Notes: generated by a model not told the origin, from the sequence alone. Shown: positions 45,122 through 57,057, numbered from the stretch's first letter. The stretch: DNA of 64,000 nucleotides from Diphasiastrum complanatum (GCA_029204225.1 CM055093.1:34482525-34546524); one strand, 5' to 3'. Program-made: numbers and translations.

Positions 45122-45774
45122 TGTGAAAAATTGTCAACTAGTAGTATTTTCCTAACTTGAGATTTTGTAGGCCTATGGCCAAATAAAAGTTAGAGATAGG
45201 TTCATACATGTATGTAGAGGCCCAAAGTATGTGTACACTACTTTTGAGGTCACATTAATTAGAGGAGGTCGAGTGTGGAGCTCTTCTATTGGCTCATAAT
45301 TTGGTGCATTCCTATTTGACCAAATTTCTAGGTATATGGGTGAATCCTATTGGACCCCAATTTTAGCCTATCATAAGACAAGTGGCCAAGAGGCACTATG
45401 GCTGCTATAAATAGCCATCTCCACGAGTATGTACACATCTCATTTTCATTCTATTGAATGAATGTTATGCTCTTTGAAGGTCCATCTTCTTCTCTCTCAC
45501 TTTTTTGTTCATATCTTGCATTCTAGCCACTAGAATTGTGATTTCTTTGTTGCTATGGCTTCACACGTGTGAAATGCAGGTTGTAGGCTCTGAAGTACGG
45601 ACAGGGACAGCAAGTTTCTGTTTGTGGAAGCTTATGATCAGATTTTGATGTTTAGTTGATGTTTAGTATGCTTAACATCACAATTTCTATCATTTTTTCA
45701 ATCTAGATGTGCATAACTTCCATGGCCAAGATCTTTATGAAACTTTAGCATCTTTTGGATCTGAGTTTTTCACA
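45122..45774 (+). repeat. 5' LTR of the intact copia
   Basis: Contains a TATA-like TATAAATA at 45406-45413, which likely sets the transcript start, and CACACGTGTG at 45562-45571. Partner at 50330-50982. Confidence 0.98.
45406..45413 (+). promoter_or_regulatory. TATA-like box in the 5' LTR
   Basis: TATAAATA in the middle of the LTR, repeated at 50614-50621 in the 3' LTR. Position fits a U3 promoter driving genomic RNA. Confidence 0.6.
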
Positions 45775-45786
45775 TGGTATCAGAGC
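45775..45786 (+). promoter_or_regulatory. primer binding site (initiator Met-tRNA)
   Basis: TGGTATCAGAGC directly after the 5' LTR, a perfect match to the plant copia consensus. Confidence 0.95.
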
Positions 45787-46383
45787 ATTAGGCGGCCAAA
45801 TGTGCAGGTTTTGCCAGATTTAGAAGAGATTTGTGGGCGAGTTTGCTTTTGTAGCATTCCAATCAAGTTTCTAGCTAAAAATCTTGTTGATTTATGTGTA
45901 GAAATTGGATCTTTGTGATCAAAACATCATTTGTATGCATTTCAATTGAAGTAGGGCGAATTCCCTCTGTACTTATCAGAATAAGGAGACAAAAATTGTT
46001 TTGGAAAGAGGGAGATGCAAGATCCAACAAGATCCTATTAGTTTTCCATTCTAGCATATAGTTTTTTGATTCAATTTCTTGCTTCTTCATGTCAAAAACT
46101 TCAAAATTGATGTAACCCTCTGATTTTCAGTTTGCTGAATGATTCAAGAGTGTATTTCAGTCTTAGGAGTGAGGGAAAAGCAAGTATATTGAGGTTTGGT
46201 CTTGGTTTGATCAAGAAATCATAAAACTAGTGGCTAAAATTGAGAAAAAAGTGAGGAAAAGAGAGAAAAAGTAAGGTTTTAGGTTCCAAATCTTTGTGAT
46301 TTCTTCTTGTGTTTCATTTGTTGATTCAAGAGAGTGCTTAGTGCATTGGAACAGGTCAAAGATCAGAGATCAATCATTGCAAC

Positions 46384-49300
46384 ATGGCTACAAATGGAGG
46401 CTACATGTTGGAAAGCAATGATAGGCTTACCTCCCTCAACTATTCTACTTGGAAAGTAAGGATGGAGTCGTTGCTTGAGATGAATGAGTTGATGGATATT
46501 GTTGTAGGTGTGGAGGAGAGACCTTTGGCACCTCAAGAACAATTGAGGTATGACAAGAGGGCAAAGAAAGCCCTTCACATGATCAAGATGAATGTGACAA
46601 ATGAGCTTATCAAAGAGGTTGGTAAGTGCACATCATCTAGTGAAGCTTGGGAAGCCTTGAAGAAGGTTTATGAATCCAAGTCTACTTCTAGAGTGTTGAC
46701 TTTAAGAAGGCAAATCTTTTCTTGTATGCAAAAGAAGAGTGAGAATGGACATGCTTTTGTTTTGAGAGTTAAAGCATTGAATGATGAGTTAGCATGCATT
46801 AATGATGGCATAAATAATGAGGAGCTTGTTCAAGTGATTCTCAATGGCTTGTTGGATGATCATGCTAATCTTGTTCAAAGTTATGCTATCCAAAAATGTT
46901 TACCAAGTGTTGGAGACTTGCAAGAGGTCTTGTTGGCTGAAGAATTCAGGTTGCAAGCAAGAGTGGGAGCATCTTCTACATCTCAAGGAGGAGAAGAGGA
47001 GGCAATGTTCTCTAAAGGCAAGTTCAAGGGCAAAGGTAAAAGCAATTGGTCTAAAGGGCAAGACCAAGGTGAGCACTCTACTTTTGGCAAAAAGAAGGAT
47101 AGATCTAAGCTAAAATGTTTCTATTGTGGAGTCAAAGGGCATTTTGCTAGTGATTGTTTTAAGAAAAAGAGGGATCAAGGGGAAAAGCAAACCAATCTAA
47201 CTATTGATGAGGGTGGGGATGAGCTTCTTTCAAATGATGCTTTTGTTATGTCATCTTGCTTGTTGGCTAATCATGGAGACATTGATCCTTGGTGGATTGA
47301 TAGTGGAGCCACTTCTCATATGACATATCATAAAGAGTATTTTTCATCTTTAATGGCATTTGATGGTGATAGGAAGGTAATCTATACCGCAAATGATGGT
47401 GAGTGTACAATCAAGGGGATTGGCACAATTCCTATTTCACTTTCTACAAATAGGAATATAGAATTGAAAGATGTTTTGCTCATTCCATCCATTACCAAGA
47501 ACTTACTTAGTGTAAGCCAAATGCTTGACAAAGGATTCAAAGTTGAGTTTGATGGTGATGCTTGCTTGATCAAAAAGGGGTGTAGTATCATTGCAAAAGG
47601 GAAAAGGCAAGGGAAATTGTTCAAGCTTGATGCATGTGTTGTTGCTAACCAAGTTGGATGCATGGCAAATGAACAAATGTCAATTCAAGAGGTATGGCAT
47701 AAAAGGATGGGACATCTCAACTACAAGGCCTTGGAGGTAATAGCCAAAAAGGAGGTAGTAAGGGGACTTCCCAAGTCTCTTACTTGCTTGAATCATGTTT
47801 GTGAAGAATGTGCTTTGTCTAAATCACATAGATTGCCATATACTAGATCTATATCTAGATCTAAGATGCCTTTTTCTCTCTTGCATTCGGATATTCATGG
47901 TGTTACTACAATTAGCAATGGAGGTGCTAAGATGTATGTAACTTTCATTGATGATTTTAGTAGATTTTGTTGGGTTTATCTACTAAAGAGCAAGGATGAG
48001 GTGTTTGATGTGTTTGTCAAGTTCAAAGTTGCTATTGAGACTCAATTTACAACCAAAATCAAATGCTTGAGGAGCGACAATGGTGGTGAATACATTTCTA
48101 ACAAATTCAAAGCCTTTTGCGATGAGCATGGGATCAAGAGGGAGTACACATGTCCAAGAACACCACAACAAAATGGAGTGGCCGAGAGGAAGAATAGAAC
48201 CTTGTGTGAGAGTGCAAAGGCAATGAGATTGAATGCTAATCTTCCTAAACCTTTTTGGAGTGATGCTTTGTTGTGTGCAAATTTCCTATGCAATAGATGG
48301 CCAAGTGTTGTATTGGAAGGAAAAACCCCTTTTGAAGCTTTGTTTGGTATGAAGCCTAATGTCAAGTTTCTAAGAACTTTTGGATGCATTTGCTACTTCA
48401 ACATTACTCTTGATGATAGAACTAAGGAGGATCCATCTTCAAGAAAGGGCATTTTTGTTGGTTATAGTGAAGTAAGCAAAGCATATAGGATTTATGTTCC
48501 TTCAATCAAGAAAGTGTTCACAAGTAGGGATGTCATTTTTGATGAAAGTAACATTCCAAAAGTTGTTTCAAGTGATGATGGTGTTGTTGCAACTAATGTG
48601 CTTGATGACAATGGAGTTGATGACACATTGGATGTGGATGTTGAAGAAGCCTCTTCAAGTCAAATTCCAAGGAGAACTCCAAGGCATAAAGTGAAACCCT
48701 CAAGGCTCACTTATGATGGCAAAGGTAAGCAAGTGGTGGATGGATCCAACTATGCTTCCCTAACTTCTTTTGATGTACCTTCATGTGTAGATGAAGCAAG
48801 GCAAAAAGAGGAATGGATCCAAGCAATGGATCTTGAGGTTGAAGCACTTATGAAGAACAACACATGGAGATTGGTGGAGCTTCCAAAGGGCAAAAGTGCA
48901 ATTGGATGCAAATGGATCTTCAAGGTAAAGACAAATCAAGATGGATCTATCAACAAGTTGAAGGCAAGGTTGGTGGCTAAAGGTTATGCTCAAGAGCATG
49001 GCATTGACTATGAGGAAACCTTTGCACCCGTGGCAAAGATGGTGAGCATAAGAGTAATCATTTCCCTTGCAACTCTTTGTGGATGGGATCTTTGGCAATT
49101 AGACATTTCTAATGCTTTCTTGAATGGTGATCTTGAAGAGGAAGTCTACATGGAGCAACCCGAGAGCTATGTTTCTCATAGCAAGCCTAATCATGTGTGT
49201 TTTCTACAAAAAAGTTTGTATGGTCTTAAGCAAGCACCAAGGAGTTGGTATGCTAGGCTTAACTCTTTTCTACTTTCTCAAAACTTCACTATGAGTGAGT

Positions 49301-50334
49301 ATGATCATTCACTTTACTTTAGAATTAGTGCTAATGATGTTACAATCCTTCTAATTTATGTGGATGACATTATTTTAAGTGGAGGGAACAAGGAAGATAT
49401 AGAAGATATCAAGAAAGCACTAAAAAAGGAATTTGAAGTGCATGATCTTGGTCTTTTGAGCTATATCTTAGGAATAGAAGTAATTAGAACTTCTCAAATC
49501 ACTTTTATTTCACAAGAGAAGTATGCTATTTCTATTCTCAATAGATTTCATATGGTAGATGCAAATCCTATTGATACACCTATGGAATCACATGTAAAGC
49601 TAACTATAAGAGGTAATGAAAGATCCTTCGAGGACATTACTCTCTATAGGAAGCTAATAGGTTCTCTTATATATCTAACCATCACAAGACCTGATTTATC
49701 TTATTGTGTTGGTAGATTAAGCCAATTCATGCAAGATCCTAGCATAGAACATTGGAAACTAGGAAAGAGGATCTTGAGATACATCTCGGGAACAAAAGAT
49801 TTTGGCATTGTTTATAGAGGCTCATCATCTAACTTATTTGGTTTTTCAGATTCAGATTTTGCAGGAGACCTTATGGATAGAAAATCCATAAATGCACATG
49901 CTATTTTCATAGGTGATGGAGCTATCTCATGGATGTCGAAGAAACAAGCAACTATATCACTTTCTTCTAGTGAGGCCGAGTACAAAGCTTTGACATCATG
50001 CACAAAGGAGATGGTGTGGATCAAGAGGATGATTATGGAGCTTCATTTGCTGGATTTTTCAGAGAGTCCAATCATCTTTTGTGACAACCTTTCAGCCCAA
50101 AGTCTAGCAAGCAATCCGGTTTTCCATGCAAGGAGCAAACATATCGAGGTGGCTTACCATTTTGTGAGAGAACAAGTGTTGGCAAAAGAGATCAAGCTTG
50201 AACATGTCCCATCAAAGGAATGTGTGGCTGATATCTTTACCAAAGCATTGGGAAAGGACTTATTTTTCAAGCATAGAACAAGTCTTGGTGTACTTTCTAA
50301 ATCTATGCTAAAACTAGTTGAAGAGGGAGTGTGA
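46384..50334 (+). CDS. complete copia Gag-Pol polyprotein, 1316 aa
   Basis: Single frame, no frameshift between gag and pol. Gag (UBN2) ~1-200; zinc knuckle CFYCGVKGHFASDC from ~245; protease WWIDSGATSHM with Asp306; integrase HHCC region from WHKRMGHLNYKALEV (~438) to CEECALSKSHR; core with FIDDFSRF (Asp523/524), SDNGGEY (Asp565) and GVAERKNR (Glu601), the Asp565-Glu601 spacing being exactly D-x35-E; RT with NAFLNGDLEEEVY and YVDD (Asp994/995); RNase H with SDSDFAGDLMDRKS (~1153), SSSEAEYKAL and the tail VADIFTKALGK. Length and domain order are normal for a plant copia. Stop TGA (50332-50334) lies inside the first bases of the 3' LTR. It acts in cytoplasmic particles and, for integration, in the nucleus. 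All catalytic residues I can check are present. Confidence 0.98.
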   Translation: MATNGGYMLESNDRLTSLNYSTWKVRMESLLEMNELMDIVVGVEERPLAPQEQLRYDKRAKKALHMIKMNVTNELIKEVGKCTSSSEAWEALKKVYESKSTSRVLTLRRQIFSCMQKKSENGHAFVLRVKALNDELACINDGINNEELVQVILNGLLDDHANLVQSYAIQKCLPSVGDLQEVLLAEEFRLQARVGASSTSQGGEEEAMFSKGKFKGKGKSNWSKGQDQGEHSTFGKKKDRSKLKCFYCGVKGHFASDCFKKKRDQGEKQTNLTIDEGGDELLSNDAFVMSSCLLANHGDIDPWWIDSGATSHMTYHKEYFSSLMAFDGDRKVIYTANDGECTIKGIGTIPISLSTNRNIELKDVLLIPSITKNLLSVSQMLDKGFKVEFDGDACLIKKGCSIIAKGKRQGKLFKLDACVVANQVGCMANEQMSIQEVWHKRMGHLNYKALEVIAKKEVVRGLPKSLTCLNHVCEECALSKSHRLPYTRSISRSKMPFSLLHSDIHGVTTISNGGAKMYVTFIDDFSRFCWVYLLKSKDEVFDVFVKFKVAIETQFTTKIKCLRSDNGGEYISNKFKAFCDEHGIKREYTCPRTPQQNGVAERKNRTLCESAKAMRLNANLPKPFWSDALLCANFLCNRWPSVVLEGKTPFEALFGMKPNVKFLRTFGCICYFNITLDDRTKEDPSSRKGIFVGYSEVSKAYRIYVPSIKKVFTSRDVIFDESNIPKVVSSDDGVVATNVLDDNGVDDTLDVDVEEASSSQIPRRTPRHKVKPSRLTYDGKGKQVVDGSNYASLTSFDVPSCVDEARQKEEWIQAMDLEVEALMKNNTWRLVELPKGKSAIGCKWIFKVKTNQDGSINKLKARLVAKGYAQEHGIDYEETFAPVAKMVSIRVIISLATLCGWDLWQLDISNAFLNGDLEEEVYMEQPESYVSHSKPNHVCFLQKSLYGLKQAPRSWYARLNSFLLSQNFTMSEYDHSLYFRISANDVTILLIYVDDIILSGGNKEDIEDIKKALKKEFEVHDLGLLSYILGIEVIRTSQITFISQEKYAISILNRFHMVDANPIDTPMESHVKLTIRGNERSFEDITLYRKLIGSLIYLTITRPDLSYCVGRLSQFMQDPSIEHWKLGKRILRYISGTKDFGIVYRGSSSNLFGFSDSDFAGDLMDRKSINAHAIFIGDGAISWMSKKQATISLSSSEAEYKALTSCTKEMVWIKRMIMELHLLDFSESPIIFCDNLSAQSLASNPVFHARSKHIEVAYHFVREQVLAKEIKLEHVPSKECVADIFTKALGKDLFFKHRTSLGVLSKSMLKLVEEGV

Positions 50335-50982
50335 AAAATTGTCAACTAGTAGTATTTTCCTAACTTGAGATTTTGTAGGCCTATGGCCAAATAAAAGTTA
50401 GAGATAGGTTCATACATGTATGTAGAGGCCCAAAGTATGTGTACACTACTTTTGAGGTCACATTAATTAGAGGAGGTCGAGTGTGGAGCTCTTCTATTGG
50501 CTCATAATTTGGTGCATTCCTATTTGACCAAATTTCTAGGTATATGGGTGAATCCTATTGGACCCCAATTTTAGCCTATCATAAGACAAGTGGCCAAGAG
50601 GCACTATGGCTGCTATAAATAGCCATCTCCACGAGTATGTACACATCTCATTTTCATTCTATTGAATGAATGTTATGCTCTTTGAAGGTCCATCTTCTTC
50701 TCTCTCACTTTTTTGTTCATATCTTGCATTCTAGCCACTAGAATTGTGATTTCTTTGTTGCTATGGCTTCACACGTGTGAAATGCAGGTTGTAGGCTCTG
50801 AAGTACGGACAGGGACAGCAAGTTTCTGTTTGTGGAAGCTTATGATCAGATTTTGATGTTTAGTTGATGTTTAGTATGCTTAACATCACAATTTCTATCA
50901 TTTTTTCAATCTAGATGTGCATAACTTCCATGGCCAAGATCTTTATGAAACTTTAGCATCTTTTGGATCTGAGTTTTTCACA
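50330..50982 (+). repeat. 3' LTR of the intact copia
   Basis: Same length as the 5' LTR and apparently identical. CACACGTGTG at 50770-50779, TATAAATA at 50614-50621. Confidence 0.98.
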
Positions 50983-50987
50983 AAATA

Positions 50988-51637
50988 TTCAAGATGAATC
51001 ATTCATACAAAGTGCGCAAATGAACAATACAGTAGTGAGACAAAAATGCACTCTGATTAATATCAACAGTGAGTACAATGCTTGAAGTGAGAACTTCAAC
51101 TTGATTGTTGAGCGTGATTACGCTGGCTATAGATAAGTCTAATAATAATGGAAAAACCTTACTTAGCTTGATTCAACTAGCAATATATATTTACAAGTGT
51201 CTTCAAAAAAAATCTTACAAGCATTGAATGCTATTTATGCCAGTCTTTGTATATGTACAAAGTGGGTAATCGCCCTTGGGATATTCAGCTGTTCAATTGT
51301 TTTTAGGGTTGATGATAAATTGGCAACGTCGGTCTGCCACTGTTGGAAAAATCCGAAAAACCCAAAAGTGTCTGTGAACAGGGAAGCTATGCAAATCCTG
51401 AAGGTGCCCAAAAAGGCAAAGTCAGATAAATGCAAAAAATCCGAAAGTAGGCCTAAAATGAATTTCAAGGTATTGTGGTCACTATGTTGCATTCTCCCAA
51501 AAGTGCGAAAAAAATGCAAAGAAGGCGAAAAGGAGAAGGTACCTTAGAAAAATGTTTTAAAGAAAAAAGAAAAAAATGCAAAGGTCCGAAATATGTAGTT
51601 GGTCTTCGGCTGTTTTCAGGATGCTCATTACTTGGGA
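50988..51637. other. non-coding target region with A-rich GCGAAAA-type repeats
   Basis: Words such as AAAAATCCGAAAAACCC, GTGCGAAAAAAATGCAAAG and GGCGAAAAGGAGAAGG between 51340 and 51600 recall the block at 421-830. No coding support. Confidence 0.45.
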
Positions 51638-51802
51638 GGGTATGCTTGTCTTCTTGGAGCCTGGCGTGTAGGGTTGCCAGCTCTATGATCTTTGTGGTGA
51701 GTGCAGCTGCATGAAGTTTTTTGCTGATCCTTGTATAGTTGAAGCGCCCTGGCAGACTGATCTTTATAATTCTCGGCCTGCTTCTTTTGGAGTTTCTGGG
51801 TG
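51638..51802 (-). pseudogene. gag-like fragment, right part split off at 55398-55465
   Basis: Minus frame TQKLQKKQAENYKDQSARAL, later QLYKDQQK, is Gln/Lys-rich like the 1-405 fragment. It continues, across the 51803-55397 insertion, into 55465-55398 (QQVQAIQAALD, stop, MVATAEEETR). A gag coiled-coil remnant is likely, but there is no zinc knuckle within it. Confidence 0.45.
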
Positions 51803-51807
51803 GGCCG

Positions 51808-52302
51808 TATCATGCCCATGATTGGTCTCGGGTAGCGTGTCCACGCTAGGGACCGGTAGACCAACAACCCGTAAGTTAATTGTGACTGTAAGGGAATTGG
51901 GGCCCTTATGCGTATATGGTCATACTTAATGGTTGTAGGCCTAAACACATGGTGGTGGAGTTGGTATGGGTCTATCAGTGAGTCATCAGGGAACTGGACG
52001 ACATGGCCCAGATAGGCTGCAGCGGTGTCCAGTGAGGTGTCACAGTGCACCACTAGTGGTGCATGGGCCTTCGAGGGTATAAGTATACCTGCTGGGCTCT
52101 CACTAGTGTATGCTTGATTTGTGATGAGTAGCTACATGTTGCTGGTGTGACTCCTCTTTCCATGACTCTAATTAATCCATAGCTTGGGGGCTAGATCCGT
52201 ACGATCTAGGTTTGGTTGGGTTGGCCTAACCTCCACCGGTTCCCATGTGTTGTTGCTTTGTATGGCATGCTTAGGCTAGAATCCTGTTGTGAGGACTTTA
52301 TA
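51808..52302 (+). repeat. 5' LTR of the gypsy element
   Basis: First bases TATCATGCCC (TGTCATGCCC in the 3' copy). Contains the perfect 18-bp palindrome TGCACCACTAGTGGTGCA at 52046-52063 and a TATA-like TATAAGTA at 52078-52085, both absent from the 3' LTR. Confidence 0.93.
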
Positions 52303-52316
52303 TTGGTATCAGAGCC
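52303..52316 (+). promoter_or_regulatory. primer binding site (initiator Met-tRNA)
   Basis: TTGGTATCAGAGCC directly after the 5' LTR. Confidence 0.9.
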
Positions 52317-52897
52317 GGTCTAAGCTAGATTTACCATTGAAAGTGTTGAGTGGAAATGTCGATGTTCTCTCGAGAATCCGACGGAGTAAGCAACAAAACG
52401 GTGGAATTGTGGAATTTTCTTTTCGCTGGAAATGATTTTTGAATTGCAATCGATTGTGTGGTAAGTGCACTACCAGGCTCACAATTGGTTCACTTTTGTG
52501 CTTTTCGAATTGGTTTCTTGGAAGGAAGTCTGTGTTAATTATGTTGTTGTGGTTGGCATCTTTGGAAAAGCAACAAGTTACTTTATAGGTTGCTGGTTTT
52601 TTTTCCCTTTAGTTTCTTGTTCTTCTAGAAATGGTTACTGTATTTTGAATGTTGTTTATTGTCTGTTTGGAAGTCAGTTTGGTTTTAAATCGGTGGAAAT
52701 AGGCTGTAATAGAAGCAATAGTACTCTAATTTTGTTGGCTGTTGAGTGTTGGTGATGATTGACAGGATTGCATGGCTGCTCTCTATGAAAGTACAGGCTT
52801 ATGCTTCATTTTTCAGCAACCTAACAGTTGTTTGCAGGGTCAGGAGCTTGTAAAACCATTCTAGAGGATGGTTGGGTTCAGATCTGATGACAATTTG

Positions 52898-52995
52898 TTG
52901 AGTAATTGTAATAGCCTGCAAAACTAGGTTTTCTGGAAATTTTTGGTTGAGTAATTGTAATAGCCTGCAAACCTAGGTTTTCTGAAAATTTTTGG
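52898..52995. repeat. 49-bp tandem duplication
   Basis: Units starting TTGAGTAATTGTAATAGCCT at 52898 and 52947, nearly identical. Confidence 0.88.
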
Positions 52996-53384
52996 AAGCA
53001 TAACTGCTATTTTTCAGGCATAGTGAAGCAAAACCCTGCAAAATCTTGTATTTAAATCATTGCTTATGCTGGAAACTAGCAAATGAAAGTTATAGCAAGC
53101 TAAAAAATGCTGAAAGGACAGAGTGATCTGCAAAGAAACAGCAGGTGCTTTGGGTTCCAGACTGCCTACTAATGAGAATCCAAAACTGATCAGAAAACTC
53201 AGATTACATGCTTTTTAATTCGTTAGATTGTTTCCTCCAGGGCGCCCTATTGCCTGCACAACGAAAAATCTGTAGAGGGGTGTAAGGGGCACCTCTCTTC
53301 AAATTTTTCGTTGGTCTCAGGTTCGAGCCTCCCCTTGGAAACCAAGAAACATTTTCTCCTCCCACTCGTTGGCGCCCACATGTG

Positions 53385-53537
<153 letters not shown>

Positions 53538-53821
53538 GCGGATCCGAGCGCTCCGATCTCTGTGTTGTAGACCGAGAAAGGCGCGTGGGGGGTAGCCTGT
53601 GTGCAGGTAGCCCGAGGTGGGGCGTAGGATGAGAAAGAGGGGGGGGGGGGGGGGTTTAGGTGGAAGACTCACGTAAGTTATGTTATTAAAAACTTAAGTA
53701 GGCCAGGCATGGGAGTTGGTGAGAAGGGGGCGGGGGAGGGGGGGGTCCTTGATAATTGGTTATTTTTTGAGTTTTTTGCAAACTTGTAGATTTTTTCACA
53801 GTCACCTGACATCACCAGGAA

Positions 53822-54958
53822 GTGATGGGAGAAATACGGAAATTCAGCCGGCCTCACCCGATAGTGATGACAGCAATTTCATCAAGCAGGACTGATGATC
53901 ATGGTGGTATTTCCATGGATTTCATGGTTGGGTTACCGCGGATGAATAAACAGCATGATGCAATTTGGGTTGTGGTCGACTGTCTTAACAAATTGGGTAC
54001 GTTTATTCCAATAAAGACCACCTTGAACGCTTCTGATTTAGCTCCGATATTTGTAGAGCGTCTATTTAGGCTGTACGAATTACCGAGTGATATTGTGAGC
54101 GATCGTGATCCAAAGTTCACCGGTCACTTTTGGTCGGCCGTATTCGCTAAACTAATGATGACACTGAGTTTGGATTCTTCTGATCATCCTGAGTCGGATG
54201 GACAGATGGAAAGAACAAATCAAACGATGGAACAAATGCATTGAGCATATGTTTCCAGACGACAATCTGATTGGGAAAAGTATCTTCCATCGATCGAGTT
54301 TGTTTATGATAGTAGTAAGCATTCGGCTACCAATTATAGCCCGTTTATGCTTATGTACGATTTTGAGCCTAGGTCACCCATTGCGGTTGAGACTCGGACG
54401 ATCAAGTTTCAGAAAGTAGCAGATTTCCTACACGATATGTAGGAAATGCTACGGATTGCACGTGAAAATGTCCAAAGTGCCCAGGATAGGGACAGACATT
54501 ATGCAAATCTGAAAAGTTCACCGAGAGACTTCCAAGTGGGAGATTGAGTATATTTGAGAATCCCGAAGGATTCAAGTGTAATGTGTACCAGCAAGCATTA
54601 TAAGTTGTCCCCTAGATATAGATGACCGTTTAAGATCTTGAAAAAGATCGGATCCTTAGCTTACCAATTGGAACTCCCGGAAGGATCGCAAGTGCATCCC
54701 TTATTTCACATTACTCGTCTCAAAAAAAGTCTATGTGAAGGAGAGCATCTTGGATCTGGAGATCAGTTGGACCTGTTGGATGAATCATTGGGTGTATCTC
54801 ATCTTGAACCTGAAAAGATCTTAGATACAAGAACTAAACGATTGAGAAATTGTATAGCTACCGAGCATTTGGTTCGATGGAGGGGATGTACAGACGATGA
54901 CGATTCTTGTGAACATGATGGAAGCTTAAGGAGGAACTTTCTCAGTTTTAAGTTCTGA
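53822..54958 (+). pseudogene. Ty3/gypsy integrase with chromodomain-like tail
   Basis: First frame 53822-54244: ISMDFMVGLPRMNKQHDAIW and VVVDCLNKLGTFIPIKTT (first Asp region), DIVSDRDPKFTGHFW (second Asp), HPESDGQMERTNQTME (catalytic Glu). After a frameshift: WEKYLPSIEFVYDSSKHSAT and SPFMLMYDFEPRSP with stops near 54440, 54545 and 54622. Then YQLELPEGSQVHPLFHITRL and ILDTRTKRLRNCIATEHLVR, WRGCTDDDDSCEHDG, a chromodomain-like W-x-D/E tail. Typical of chromoviruses, whose chromodomain guides integration. Broken by a frameshift and stops. Confidence 0.9.
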
Positions 54959-54987
54959 GGACAAAACTTGAATAAGGGGGTTAAGAA

Positions 54988-55392
54988 TGTCATGCCCATG
55001 ACTAGTCTCGGGTAGCGTGTCCACGCTAGGGACCGGTAGACCAACAACCTGTAAGTTAATTGTGACTATAAGAGAATTGGGGCCCTTACGTGTATATGGT
55101 CATAATTAATGGTTGTAGGCCTAAACACATGGTGGTGGAGTTGGTATGGGTCTATCAGTGAGTCATTAGGGAACTGGACGACGTGGTCCAGATAGGCTAT
55201 AGATAGATTTGTGATGAGTTGCTACATGCTACTGGTGTGACTCCTCTTTTCATGACTCTAATTGACCCATAGCTTGGGGGCTAGATCCGTACAATCTAGG
55301 TTTGGTTGGGTTGGTTTAACCTCCACCGGTTCCCATGTGTTGTTGCTTTGTATGGTATGCTTAGGCTAGAATCCTATTGTGAGGACTTTATA
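54988..55392 (+). repeat. 3' LTR of the gypsy element
   Basis: 405 bp, matching the 5' LTR except for the internal deletion and scattered substitutions. Ends CTTTATA before GGCCG. Confidence 0.93.
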
Positions 55393-55397
55393 GGCCG

Positions 55398-55465
55398 TGT
55401 CTCTTCTTCTGCCGTGGCTACCATCTAATCTAGTGCAGCCTGAATAGCTTGCACTTGTTGGTCTG
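55398..55465 (-). pseudogene. gag-like fragment, other half
   Basis: Minus continuation of the gag relic at 51638-51802, interrupted by the gypsy insertion on one side and by a copia LTR (55466) on the other. One in-frame TAG. Confidence 0.45.
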
Positions 55466-56197
<732 letters not shown>

Positions 56198-56199
56198 CT

Positions 56200-56298
56200 C
56201 CCTCTTCAACTAGTTTTCGCATAGACTTTGAGAATACTCCAAGTGAAGTCCTATGCTTTATAAACAAGTCTTTTCCCAATGCTTTAAAGTAGCTTCCT
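56200..56298 (-). pseudogene. copia RNase H C-terminal tail
   Basis: Minus ALGKDLFIKHRTSLGVFSKS then MRKLVEEGV and a stop at the LTR start, matching the last ~30 residues of the intact polyprotein. Confidence 0.85.
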
Positions 56299-57057
56299 TA
56301 ATTGAATAAGAGAATAGTGTCCACTTTGGATGCTTCACTATTTCTTACTTCAATTTTACATGTCAAGATGTGAATAGAACATGAAGAACCAAATAGAATG
56401 TAAATGAGATGATTCTTCCATGCTATCAAATTTGAACTCTCTAGAAAATTACAGCAACCAAACAGTAAATGTGAGTGATCAATCATTGCTTGCATGTATC
56501 CCCTCATTGTCCTTTCTTGCCATGTATCACCATGAAACTCCATGAATGAGCCTCCATCTCCATCTTGCAATAAGATATCATCAACACTTGATGAATTGGC
56601 CATGAATGAGTGACATAATGAACCTCCAATAGCTTCATTTCCATCAGGAAAACCAGACAAGAATATGCTAGAACAACTCCAACATCAAAATGATGCAAAC
56701 CAATGTAGCTAGTTTGACCATATCTTGACAATTTGCACACATTCACATGAAATTGCTCAAACATGAGATAGAACAAGTAAAGTAAACTTGAAAAACACTT
56801 CCTTGCTACTCTTTTGACCTTACTTGACTCTTCAATAACCTACAAAAATAGATCCAAAACATTTTTGCCAGTTGACTCTCATTTGATTCTCTTAACTAGC
56901 TCCAAATTGCCACCTTTCCTATTTTGTCGATGAAGCCCTTTGAGATAAACCTCTTGATCGTCCACTTGACCATCAAAGTAATTGAACAAAACTCTTTTTC
57001 CAGATCCATTAGTTGCATCCATTCCATGAAAATCACCATCCACTTGTATAGCACCAT
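56298..57057 (-). other. unassigned segment replacing RT in the deleted copia
   Basis: The longest minus frame (56660-56298, 120 codons) has no known domain. Its end includes SEASKVDT, whose 24-nt DNA match (56316-56339) also lies in the unexplained region of the 3542-8635 element. No RT or RNase H motif is visible. Confidence 0.5.

Larger units (their letters stand above)
45122..50982 (+). mobile_element. intact Ty1/copia LTR retrotransposon
   Basis: LTRs 45122-45774 and 50330-50982 are each 653 bp and I found no difference between them. They have TGTGAAAAA...TTTTTCACA termini (9-bp inverted ends). The target duplication AAATA lies at 45117-45121 and 50983-50987. A perfect primer site, a ~600-bp leader, one uninterrupted 1316-aa Gag-Pol and a purine tract GAAGAGGGAG before the 3' LTR complete the element. 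Identical LTRs imply a very recent insertion, and all enzymes look intact, so it is a candidate active autonomous element. Confidence 0.98.
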
